A stretch of 64,000 bases of DNA, from assembly GCA_964017235.1 (NCBI GenBank), contig OZ024929.1, positions 111,709,793 to 111,773,792 of the forward strand, in the 5' to 3' direction. Source of the DNA: Sabellastarte sp. h YS-2021 (Eukaryota; Annelida; Polychaeta; Sabellida; Sabellidae). Under the pieces are notes generated by a model that was not told the origin of the DNA, did no database searches, and worked only from the letters and a program-made list of their open reading frames with translations. This document shows positions 1-12,400 of this stretch, piece after piece. Within the stretch, counting starts at the first letter, position 1, and each line of letters opens with the position of its first letter. The position numbers and the translations under genes are program-made.

Positions 1-318
1 TTTTTATGTTTGTAAACCTAGTATTTCCTGAAGTTTAACATCAGTAGATGTGTTGAAGTGTTTCATCCTTGGGTCAAATGACATGACAAGTCAGACAAGT
101 AGAGCTATCACACCCTTCCTATTGCAATGCAATGAAATGTGTGACTTTTTGACATTTGTGTTCAGGCTACTAATAAAGATTACCACAAGTACTGACATTA
201 AATACTTTAGTTTATAACTGTTGGAGGAGATTCTACAGATTCTGGCTCATAGGCTTTAAGGGTATTTGATTTTGCATAAAAAACACACAGCTTAACACAG
301 TTTAATTTTGTTTACCAG
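1..318 (+). other. intron upstream of first visible exon
   Basis: AT-rich intronic sequence ending in a pyrimidine-rich acceptor (tttaccag, 311-318). I see no coding exon or repeat here. The preceding exons of the peptidase, including the membrane anchor, must lie left of the window. Confidence 0.8.
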
Positions 319-405
319 GCGACCATGCCAGGAGAGCTGAGACGAGACACAGAAGCCATCTATCACAAGATGACAGTGGCTGACCTCTACTCAGACATAT
401 CCAAT
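319..405 (+). CDS. M13 peptidase exon A
   Basis: 87 bp, phase 0 to 0, acceptor tttaccag and donor gtaaat. The translation begins [18 protein letters not shown] and ends YSDISN. It matches the M13 N-terminal helical domain segment in which an E/R-rich helix is followed by 'YxKMT'. It is the first visible exon and joins in frame to the exon at 1674. Confidence 0.9.
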
Positions 406-3400
406 GTAAATACAACCACTTTTTCTTTGTGTGACATTAATGACTAGACCAAGGACGCATCTGTGGCCAGATGCAAGATGTATCCACCGGAAAAGGCCAA
501 CTAACATAGTTTAGAAGATAAACAGCATTTTTCAAGAATAAGCAAGTTGAAAGCACTTTTAAGTTTGGCTACCCTCATGTGACCTTGAAGCAGGGTCCCA
601 AGGTCAAATCTGACCACATCAGAAGATTCGCAGCCCATGACTTCTTATAGGTTGCTTTCACATTGTAAACCTCTAGGACCAATAATAAGTGAGTTATAAG
701 CACTTTTAAGTTTGGCTATCCTCGTTTGACCTTGAAGGAGAGGCCCAAGGTCAAATCTGACCACATCAGAAGATTTCCAGCCCATGACTTCCTATAGGTT
801 GCTTTCACATTGCAAACCTCTAGGACCCATAATAAGCGAGTTATAAGCACTTTTAAGTTTGGCTACCCTCGTTTGACCTTGAAGGTGGGGCCCAAGGTCA
901 AATCCGACCACACCACAAAATTCCCAGCCCATGATTTTCTATATGTTGGTTTACCATCCCAAACCTCTAGGTCCAATAATAAGCGAGTTATAAACACTTT
1001 TAAGTTTGGCTATCCTCGTTTGACCATGAAGGGGCAGCCCATGGTCAAATCCGACCACACCAGAAGATTCGCAGCCCATGATTTCCTATGGGTTGGTTTG
1101 ACATTCCAAACCTCTAGGACCAATGATAAGGGAGATATAAGCACTTTTCATGACTGAAAAGAAACGCCTGTGGCGGCCATCTTGTTTTTCAAAATGAGGC
1201 CAAAAATTTTTCAGTCAAGACTTTGTAATTATGAACATATCCTGCGAATTTGAGATCTCTACCTATAATTCTCTTTGTTCTAGAGGGCCAACAAAACTCC
1301 TTGCTGAAAGTAGAAAAACGCCCGTGGCGGCCATCTTGTTTTTCAAAATGAGGCCAAAAATATTCCCAGGCAAGATTTTATGGTTATGAATATAACCTGA
1401 AAATTTGAGAAGTCTACCTATAATACCCTGGCCTCTAGAGGGGTAACAAGAAAATCTCTACACACTGCGGCGGTGGTGTACTCATGCATAATCCATGAGT
1501 ATTAGCAATTGGGTCAAATATAACAAATCTCCAGTACTTCATCAGTGTAAAAATTTTTCCAGAAAGATTTAGAAAAATATTTGTGGTATTTGTGAAGTTT
1601 ATATTGGAAAGCGGAGACTTAAAGGAACTTACATTTGATTCTATTATTTCTAGATAATTCTAATAATTTACAGCATGTAGACTGGCGGCGTTACCTGAAC
1701 CTGATTTTCTCCAATGTGAGTATGAGTGTGGATTATGATGAAGAGATTGTGGTCTACACCCCTGACTACCTCAAGACACTAGCCTCATTGGTGCAGACCA
1801 CACCAAAAAGGTAAGTTACAGGCTGTGAAAACCATTGCTTGATGCTCTGATATGGTATAGATGATACCACAAATGTAACTGTGTAAACCATCTTTTCTTG
1901 ACCTGAATTTTTTTCTCGGGTTTAAAATACAGCATACTGTAACAAAATGGGATGTTAATGTAAACAAGGCTGAAAAGTGTTTCGGTTTACATGCACGAGC
2001 AGAACAGCCATCCAAGACACAAGTAGTGCACTAGAATTTATAAAAGTCTGGTGACACAATGAAAATCTAACTCAAGACACATCCCATAGAGGGTCCAGAA
2101 CTCAGATGGTCACCCATCCCAGTACTAAGCCCATTGCCGCTTAACTTCAGTGAAGAGCCAGATACTTATCACACTACACCGCAATTAATGAAAGTCCGGA
2201 AACCAAAAAAAAAAAAATTAAAATGTGATTCCTAGAAGTGTGAACCTTGCTAGAGCTCGTGCTTAAAAAGACCACACCAAAAATACAGTTGAGTAAAACT
2301 ACTGACCTGAGATATTTAACTAGTGTACATCACAGTGTACAGTCTGAAAAGGGAGTATTAAATTTTTTTTAATATACAAAGGACCAAAGTGAAAGGGAAT
2401 AAAAATATTCAGCGAATGAAATGAGTCAAATTTCCAGACAACTGCACTGTTGCTTATGAGTGCAATGATGAGAAATTCTTTAAAAAAATCCCAGTTTCAA
2501 AATTGGTTTCAAATCATTCCCAAATCAAATTGATTTCTATGTTAGATCAAGACTTACCTACAGTGAAATTTGATGTAAATCCATGCAGTAGTTTATTTAT
2601 TATTTTGTTAATAAACAAACAAAATCCAGTGATCAGATACCCGTCTGGGCAGCAGTAATAATATGGACTTTCCCTATATTGTGGTCTCCATTAATTTTAG
2701 CAGATACTTGCACATTTCAGGCTTGTTTAATGGGTTTGTGTGAAATGAGTCTGACCTTAACCTGGTACCCATATTTTTAAGACCTATAAATGTGTAGTTT
2801 GGGCTTAGGTTTTAAATGAACATAGGTTGAATGGTAAAGGTGGTATTTCCCAATTGTAATAATTTCTGCATAATTTCAAAATAACTGGAAATATGTTACA
2901 TAAATGTTTTAACATAAAGTATCATAAAACCCGTGAAAAACCTCAAAGTTCAAAATCTTTTAATGTCTACTCTCGCTTATTTTTTGTACTTTTATCTTGT
3001 GGTCTAACACATAATACCTTGTAGAACTTATTATTGTCAGGGTATTTTACTGTGTATTCTCAATTGGGAACAGTTACTTTAAAAATATGTGCAGTGGTAA
3101 TATTTATCAATTATGCTTCATTAAGATGTTGCTACATTTGTATGTCACATATGTTGGTCACTAATAATTGTTATTGAAGTTATGCAGGCCATTATTGAAA
3201 GGAGGCGTTTTATCACAGAAATTATGGTATTGTCTTAAGTAAATGTAAGTATTCTAGTCCTAGTTTGTCTTTGTCATTCTGTGAGTATAAAGGATTCATT
3301 TTCAGGCTTGTGAGTAATATCATTGTTGACGGTTTACAATACTTTGGTACAAACTCCTTGCAAGTGAAATGAAAGTACTGCCCCAGAACACACAAACTCA

Positions 3401-6400
3401 TGTGCATGAGTGGTGCTGAAACAACAAACAAAACTCTGGATTTATTGATCCAGATCCGGATGAGGATTATCAACCTGGACCCAGATCAACTTTTAAGAGG
3501 ACCAAGCCAAGGCTGAACCCAACCTTATGTGAAATAATTACCTCGATCTGATGAATAGCTTTGAATTATGAATGTGGATGTTGCTGAAAAATAACAAAAA
3601 TTTATAGATTTGTGATCCAAACCTGGATTATCTTTGAAGATGACCAAACCACAGGTAGACTCCTGCTTGTGTGAAAATATCTCCTAGATCAGGTCAATAC
3701 TTTTCCAGTTATGTGTAGCTACAAACAAACAGACAAATGGACATGATTAACATACTGTTGCCCATCCTCTTCTGGGAATGAGAGTAAATGAAGTATTTCA
3801 TCTGTTTACTGATTGCTGCTTTTATCTTGTATACCAGTATTTACATTTATAATCCATTTATATATGTTTATAATCCATATAGATCTATATCTTTATAATC
3901 CATATATTATATTTATAATTATTTTTCAGAACACTTGCAAATTATCTGGTTTGGTTTGCCATTTATTACTCCTTTAAGTCGGATCCATTTCCCAGCCAAT
4001 TCCAGGCAGCCAAGACAAACTTCAATAAAGTAAGCTCCCGAGTGGCGCTCACATATGCTAAAATGTCTATATTTTGTATGTTTTTTCTGAGAGGGCTGTT
4101 CCATTATTATGATCATGCCCCTGATTGGAATACGATCCTTTCAAATGAGCGATCTTAAGCCATCAGAAACCATGATTGGAAAAATCATTTATGGAAGCTC
4201 TGGTACTTCCCGAATGCTTCCTGATTGGATGTGTTCATGGAGTCTGTCGGGACCTGTTTATGACAATATTAAACTGTTTGAATTTGTTTTGAAACTGCTC
4301 CTGATCCTCATTAGATCCTACAATTGGGAATCCATCTTAAACCCATATTAAACCTATCTTGCCATTCTTAAAGCCATCCATCTTAACATTTGCAAAGCAA
4401 TCTGTTCCATCTTAAATTGATCTTTTAGGTTTGTAAACCAATTAGATGGATCAGGAAACTATCACAAACTTTTCGGGAGCCAATCGGAAGAATTCTTGAA
4501 CCAATCATAACATCAGTCAGAAAGCTATCAGGAAAATATGGATTGTGAATTTTTCATTTTTTTTCCTATCAGGAAGTAGTTTTACGATCAGATCACAATA
4601 ATTGAACACTCCCATTATCACAGTGGTTGTGGTTAGCAGGTCTATATGTGTACATTGTGTTCTTTCTTTCAATTTTGTAGCTGACCCATAATGTGTACAT
4701 TGTGCGGTGTCTTTTTTTTGTTTGTTTCTGGCTTCAGTCTTGTTTTTGATTATTGTATTTCTTTTTAGTTGCTGACATATTAATTGTATATCTTCGGTGT
4801 GGGCCTTACAACTGCTTTCAGTGTATATTTGTCTCAGCATTGTCTTGTTTTTGCCAGACTCTCTATTTGTGTATGTTTTTATCTGATATCTTATGTAACC
4901 TGAGGCATTATTATTACTTCACTGTGGTATTAACTATAATTACTGTAATACATAATTACTGTTGGGTGAAATTCACCAGTTCTCCATTTTCTCTTTGCTA
5001 TCTTTGCTTTTGCATACTCTTGACCCTAATTTTGACAATCACTACAGTTGTTCCATATTGCTACAGGCTCAATATGGAATACTGTATAATCATATAATCC
5101 AAACTATACAAATAGTTTTTAAAGTAGTGATTTGACATTTAAGATATGTTGCAATACTTTACTTTTTTATTGTTGTACTTAAAAAGATCATTTCTCTTTC
5201 ACTAATGTAATCAGTTCTTCTGTAGACCATGCTTAAGTCATGGAAATATCATCTTCAAAATTAGTGTAACTATGAAAGCACCCTGAGAGTGCAGACCTTC
5301 ATCATGCAACTCATTTCCACCCCTATTTTTTCTGTTATGATTTATAGTATCCAAAATTTTCCTGGGATCAGGATCAAATCTGGATATATTTTATGTTTGA
5401 ACACTAGGGTGGGGTGCCCTGTATTTTTTGGCCAAGTAATCTGACATTTTATTACAGGTATTATTACAGGTGTATAAACACATATACTGAAAACGGCCCT
5501 ATCATGTAATGATAAAAGATCCTTCAAAAAATTCCTGGATCCATACAGTGATCTGGATCACCACTATATGATCAAGCTATCTTTTATTGGTGCCATTGTC
5601 AACATTTTAAAAAAAAAAATTCATCAAAATCTGCCTAAAACTTTTGCGTTGTTTTGCACACAGACAAACCAACATGGTCAAAAACATATCCTCCTTGAAG
5701 TAGGTAATAATTTACTTCACAGAAATGAAATATAGTTGTCACTATATACCCCTTACAGGGAATAAATACCTGATAAAATCTGCTTGTCAAAAGGTCACAG
5801 CAACAAAGTAAGCTTGAATGAATGCTTAGATGTGACAAACACAGTTGTTGTCATATCCAAAGCAACAATTTTTCACTCCAATGTATTTTTTTAGACCGCC
5901 AGCTATTTATCTGGTTGCTGGCAAGATTAATGATGATACTAAAATGTTCAAATCATTTTCAAACATACCATAAGTATCTCCCGCCTGCAGCAGAAGGGAG
6001 ATTATAAAATGCCTTCCGTCTGTGTGTTTGTGCGTCCGTTCGTCACATGTTTACATTTACCTCAATATCTCATTCATTTGTAAAGATATCCTCACCAATG
6101 TTTCAGGGAATATTTATGGCTATGAAAACCTGTCGGTGTAAAATTTTGGCCTCATTTTGAAAAACAAAATGGCCGCCATAGCTAATTGTTTGAAAATCAT
6201 AAAGGTGCTCTAAATCTTGAAATATTCCAGCTAGCTTCATCAAATTTGCACAAAAACTATATGGGTAGAAAAAGCTAGCCTGATAGTAATTTTGGCCAAG
6301 TTCAAAAAACAAAATGGCCACCATATCACATGTTTAATGTCAAATGGGGTTATCCTATTAAAAATGCCTTATATCTCCCCTAATATTGCTCCTAGAGGTT

Positions 6401-9400
6401 TGGAATGTGAAAACAACTTGTAGGAAGTCATCACCAGGGAATCTTTTCCAGGTGTTGAATTTGACCTTTGACCTCTGCTTCAAGGTTAAATGGTCTCATC
6501 ACACTAAAACGTCCTTATTTCTCCCTTATTATTAGTGCTATGGCTTCAGAATGTAAGGACAGACCACGAAAAGTCCTGGCCTGCAAATGTTTTGCCTGAG
6601 AAAAATTTTGGCCTCATTTTGAAAAAACAAAATGGCCGCCATAGCCAGTTATTTCAAAATCATTAAGATGCTCTAAAACTTGAAATATTGCAGCTAGCTT
6701 CAACAAATTTCCGCCAAAGATATATGGCTAGGAAAGTTAGCCTAATAGTGATTAGGCCTAGTTTCAAAAACAAAATGGCCTTCATATCATATGTTTAATG
6801 TTAAATGGGATTATCCTATTAAAAAGACCTTATATCTCCCTTATCATTGCTACTAGGGGTTCCAAATGTGAAAACAGCTTAAAGGAAGTCATTGCCTGAA
6901 ACTATTTTCCAATTGCTGACTTTTACCTTTGACCCCTTCTTCAATGTCAAGTGGGGTTATCTTACTACAAAAGCCTTATATCTCCTTTAGTTCTCCATTA
7001 TTACTGATTCTAAGGCGGGAGATAACTGCAGTGGCCTTGTTTCCATAATAACACACCCTCTCTGATCATGGATCCATCTCCAAAATTTTAATAACAATTT
7101 ACAGTGAACAGAGGTCATAAATTAAATAGTATGTGGTAACATACATTTCTTTATTATTAATTTTATCAGTCATGTTTGTAATCTGTTACACCATCATTAT
7201 GTAACACCAAAATATACTATACAAATAGAATTCAGCGACCATTTTAAGGTAGTTGTGCAACTTATATGAAAAAACTAAAAAATGCACAGTCCCCAGGGAT
7301 TTATGGCAGAATTTATCATATCTTACTTTCTTGTATATTCTAATGACAAATGTGAAGTATGCAACAATGTGTGAAGTTTACTTCCGATGAAACCCTTTTT
7401 TACCCCACAGCCCTTAAGGGCTGTCGGGGTATTGTTTTCACCCATGGTGTCCGGATGGGCGGGCGGAGGGAAATAGTTTGTCTGGGCTGTATCTCAGAAA
7501 CCGTAAGGTGTAGGAAGTTCATACTTGGCAGGGACATTGGTTGGGGGGTGTAGGTGTGCAATGTCATGGTCTGACCTTGATTTGACCTTTGACCTTGGCG
7601 TAGTGACCTTGAGTTTGAAAATCGTGTCCGGGCTATATCTCGGCAACCATAAGGTGTAGGAAGTTGATACTTGGCAGGGACATTAGTTAGGGGTTGTAGG
7701 TGTGCAACGTCATAGTCTGACCTTGATTTGACCTTTGACCTTGCTGTAGTGACCTTGACCTATAAAATCTTGTCCGGGCTATATCTCGGAAACCGTAAGG
7801 TGTAGGAAGTGGATACTTGGTAGGAACATTGGTTAGGAGTTGTAGGTGTGCAACATGATGGTCTGACCTTGATTTGACCTTTGACCTTGCTGTAGTGACC
7901 TTGACCTATAAAATCCTGTCCGGGCTATATCTCGGCAACCGTAAGGTGTAGGAGTTGATACTTGGTAGGGACATTGGTCAGGGGGTGTAGATGTGTAACG
8001 TCATAGTGTGACCTTGATTTGACCTTTGACCCTTGCCGTAGTGACCTTGACCTATAAAATCTTGTCTGGGCTATATTTCGGAAACTGTAAGGTGTAGGAA
8101 GCTGATACTTGGTGAGGACATTGGTTGGGGGTAGTAGATGTGCAACGTCATGGTGTGACCTTGATTTGACCTTTGTACTTGCCATAGTGAACTTGACCTA
8201 TAATACCTGGTCTGGGCTATATCTTGGAAACCGTAAGAGGTGTAGGAAGTTGATACTTGTTAGGGACATTGGTTAGGGGTGTAGGTGTGCTACATCATGT
8301 GACCTTGATTTGACCTTTGACCTTGCTGTAGCGACCTTGACCTATAAAATCTTGTCAAGGTTATATCTCAGAGACTGTAAGGTGTAGGAAGTTTATACTT
8401 GGTAGGGACATTAGTTGAGGGTTTTAGGTGTGCCACGTCATGGTGTAACACTGATTGACCTTTGACCTTGCTGTATTGACCTTTAAAATCTTGTTGCACC
8501 TTTGGGTCTGTCTGTTGATGCAGATTAAGCACTGTTAAAGTCATATTAGAATTCATTAAGAATTTCCTTTTGCAAGTTCCCATTGTAACAGATGGAATTT
8601 CATCAAGTGAGCCACAGGCTTTTCTCCAACACCACACATAAGCATTCATTCAAAATATCCAAACCATAATTCGGCCATTTTTGGTTTACTGATAAATGCT
8701 GTCATTTTAGTATTGAATTGTCTTGTTTTAATACTTCATCTTTATATACATTTCTTTTCGTTAGATATTATTTTCTCTACTTAAGCATTATTTGGACCTT
8801 AATATAACTTACACTGCTCTGAAAGTATCTTGAACTTTGTACTGTTACACTACTTCTATATCTCATGGTGTTGAAAAATATTTCCCCAGGCTGTGGGGTA
8901 CGGGCATCTCTGATGCTATTTTCTTACTTTAAAATGTGGGACATTCCCACCAAATCTCTGAATCTTGTGACAGTTTTAACCGATTTGTGTAAACTGATGG
9001 AAACTTGTTACAAATTTTTCTTCTTCATGGTTAATTTCAGCTAATTTTACTCTTTGTCGCAAATTCACATATTTTACTGTACCTAATTACTTTGTGTATA
9101 TTTTTATGTATATGTTAATGTGAGCTCTGTTCACACTTCTGACTGAGGCTGTTTGTTTTGATGTTTGTGCTTTTGTATATCACAGTAGGCTCTGTATAAA
9201 TCAAATGTCCTATGTCTACTTATAGCTTTGATTCTTACTTCTTGTGCTTTGATGAAACACAAAATTTTTGAGTGAGAAATTGGCTTAAATTGGATCATTT
9301 TTACCTTTATATGTACAGTTTTTGTTCACAAAAAAGTGGAGGTTTGGGCCTTCACTGCACAACACGAGCAAAATATCTAAATTTCAGTTTCTTACATACA

Positions 9401-12400
9401 CTTAAATATAGATTTTATAATATAGCTGGGGTTGTTTTACTAATAGTTTAATCCTATTTAAATCATGTATGGACTAAAAGGTCTTTAATCTAGAGGTGAG
9501 ACCGGGGTTTTAATAAACCATGTACAGGTAAAGCAACCTTACTACAGAGTCTACTGTCCACTTTGTATGTGTGCTATACTATACAGGGTGCTCGCTAATT
9601 ACTTGCTGTGGCGCATTGTGATGAACAGAGTCAACAACATGCCTCGCCAGTACCTGGCTGCCAGACAGATCTACAATAAAGTAATGTCAAATACCTCCAT
9701 TATTCAGACTATATAATCTGAATATTCGATTTTATGAACTGAGGTGTCCTTTCAAAATTTGTGGTTTTACCCTAAAAATTTTTTTTTTTAGTTTTTATGT
9801 CAGCTGACTTGTCAGTCAGCTGACATTATGTCGTCACTCTGCGGCGTGGGCGTACGCGTCCGCGTCCGCGTGAACAACTTCTCCTCCAAAACTACAAGGC
9901 CTAGAGACGTGCTGTTTTTTTTAAAAGATACCTTATCTATCGAGGATGAAAAATTGTTCAAGGCATGCAAATCTGTCTGTTCGTCTGTTTGCTAGAGACA
10001 TTACAAGGGGGGTACCCCCACCAAAAGTGTGAAAATTTCAACACTTAATCACAATTTTCTCAGTGACTATTGCAGGGATTTCTCTCATATCTTGCATATA
10101 TGTACTAGGCCACAGGTAGATTCTCTTGTGTGAGTATGAGACCTGGATCTGTCTTACTTTTTTTTTAATAAATTTTTTTAATAATTTTTAATGCATTAAA
10201 ATTCATGAAATCATGCACAAAATCATTTATAACTTGAAAAGTGTTGCATTTAGAGCATTTTGTTAAAATATGTTATTCAGCTACTTTTTTCATAGCTACA
10301 ATATGGTGAGTAAGTTGGGTGCCTGTCTCAATAGCTAAGTGAGTAATAGGTACTTTTGGGCTTTTCAGTAACTTCCATCATGAGTAAAATCACTTGTAAC
10401 TTAAGAACTATTGCATTTAGAGAATTTCGTATAAATATGTTATTCAGCTACTTTTGGGTCAGCTATAACATAGTAAAATTTTAGACCTGTAGCTCATGGC
10501 ATAGCTGAGTAATAGCTACTTTTAGGTTATCACTGTTGAGTAAATCGCTTATAACTTCAAAACTATTGCATTTAGAGAATTTCGTATAAATATGTTATTC
10601 AGCTACTTTTGGGTCAGCTATAACATAGTAAAATTTCAGACCTGTAGCTCATGGCATAGCTGAGTAATAGCTACTTTTAGGTTATCACTGTTGAGTAAAT
10701 CGCTTATAACTTGGAAACTATTGCATTTACAGTATTTTGTTTCAATATGTTATTCACCTATTTTGGGATCAGCTATAACATAGTGAAGTTTCAGATCTGT
10801 GGCTCATTGCATAGCTGAGTAATAGCTACTTTGAAGTTCTCACTATTGAGTAAATCACTTGTAACTTAAAACCTATTGCATTTAGAGAATTTCGTATAAA
10901 TATGTTATTCAGCTACTTTTGGGCCAGCTATAACATAGTGAAATTTTGGATCTGTAGGTCATGGCATAGCTGAGTAATAGCTACTTTGAAGTTCTCACTA
11001 TTGAGTAAATCAGTTGTAATTGGAAAACTATTGCATTTAGAGTATTTCGTATAAATATGTTATTCAGCTACTTTTGGGTCAGCTATAACATAGTAAAATT
11101 TCAGACCTGTAGCTCATTGCATAGCTGAGTAATAACTACTTTGAGGTTCTCACTATTGAGTAAATCAGTTGTAATAGCAAAACTATTGCATTTAGAGTAT
11201 TTCGTATAAATATGTTATTCAGCTACTTTTGGGCCAGCTATAACATAGTGAAATTTCAGATCTGTAGGTCATGGCACAGCTGAGTAATAGCTACTTTGAA
11301 GTTCTCACTATTGAGTAAATCAGTTGTAATTGGAAAACTATTGCATTTACAGAATTTCGTATAAATATGTTATTCAGCTACTTTTGGGTCAGCTATAACA
11401 TAGTAAAATTTCAGACCTGTAGCTCATGGCATAGCTGAGTAATAGCTACTTTTAGGTCATCACTATTGAGTAAATCAGTTGTAACTTCAAAACTATTGCA
11501 TTTACAGTATTTTGCTTAAATATGTTGTTCACCTACTTTTGGGTCAGCTATAACATAGTAAAATTTCAGACCTGTAGCTCATGGCATAGCTGAGTAATAA
11601 CTACTTTGAGGTTCTCACTATTGAGTAAATCAGTTGTAATTGCAAAACTATTGCATTTAGAGAATTTAGTATAAATATGTTATTCAGCTACTTTTGGGTC
11701 AGCTATAACATAGTAAAATTTCAGACCTGTAGCTCATGGCATAACTGAGTAATAGCTACTTTTAGGTCATCACTATTGAGTAAATCAGTTGTAATTGCAA
11801 AACTATTGCATGTACAGTATTTTGCTTAAATATGTTGTTCACCTACTTTTGGGTCAGCTATAACATAGTAAAATTTCAGACCTGTAGCTCATGGCATAGC
11901 TGAGTAATAGCTACTTTGAGGTTATCACTGTTGAGTAAATCGCTTATAACTTGGAAATTATTGCATTTAGAATATTTTGTTAAATATGTTATTCACCTAT
12001 TTTGGGGTCAGCTATAACATAGTGAAGTTCCAGACCTGTGACTCATTGCATAGCTGAGTAATAGCTACTTTGAAGTTCTCAATGTTGAGCAAATCACTTA
12101 TAATTTGAAAACTATTGCATTTAGAGAATTTAGTATAAATATGTTATTCAGCTACTTTTGGGTCAGCTATAACATAGTAAAATTTCAGACCTGTAGCCCA
12201 TGGCATAGCTGAGTAATAGCTACTTTTAGGTTATCACTGTTGAGTAAATCACTTATAACTTGGAAACTATTGCATTTAGAGTATTTTGTTGCAATATGTT
12301 ATTCACCTATTTTGGGGTCAGCTATAACATAGTGAAGTTCCAGACCTGTGGCTCATTGCATAGCTGAGTAATAGCTACTTTGAAGTTCTCACTGTCGAGT

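Noticed and set aside
810-1157. 115-codon open frame
   Set aside because: Falls entirely in the 147-bp satellite; a periodic artefact.
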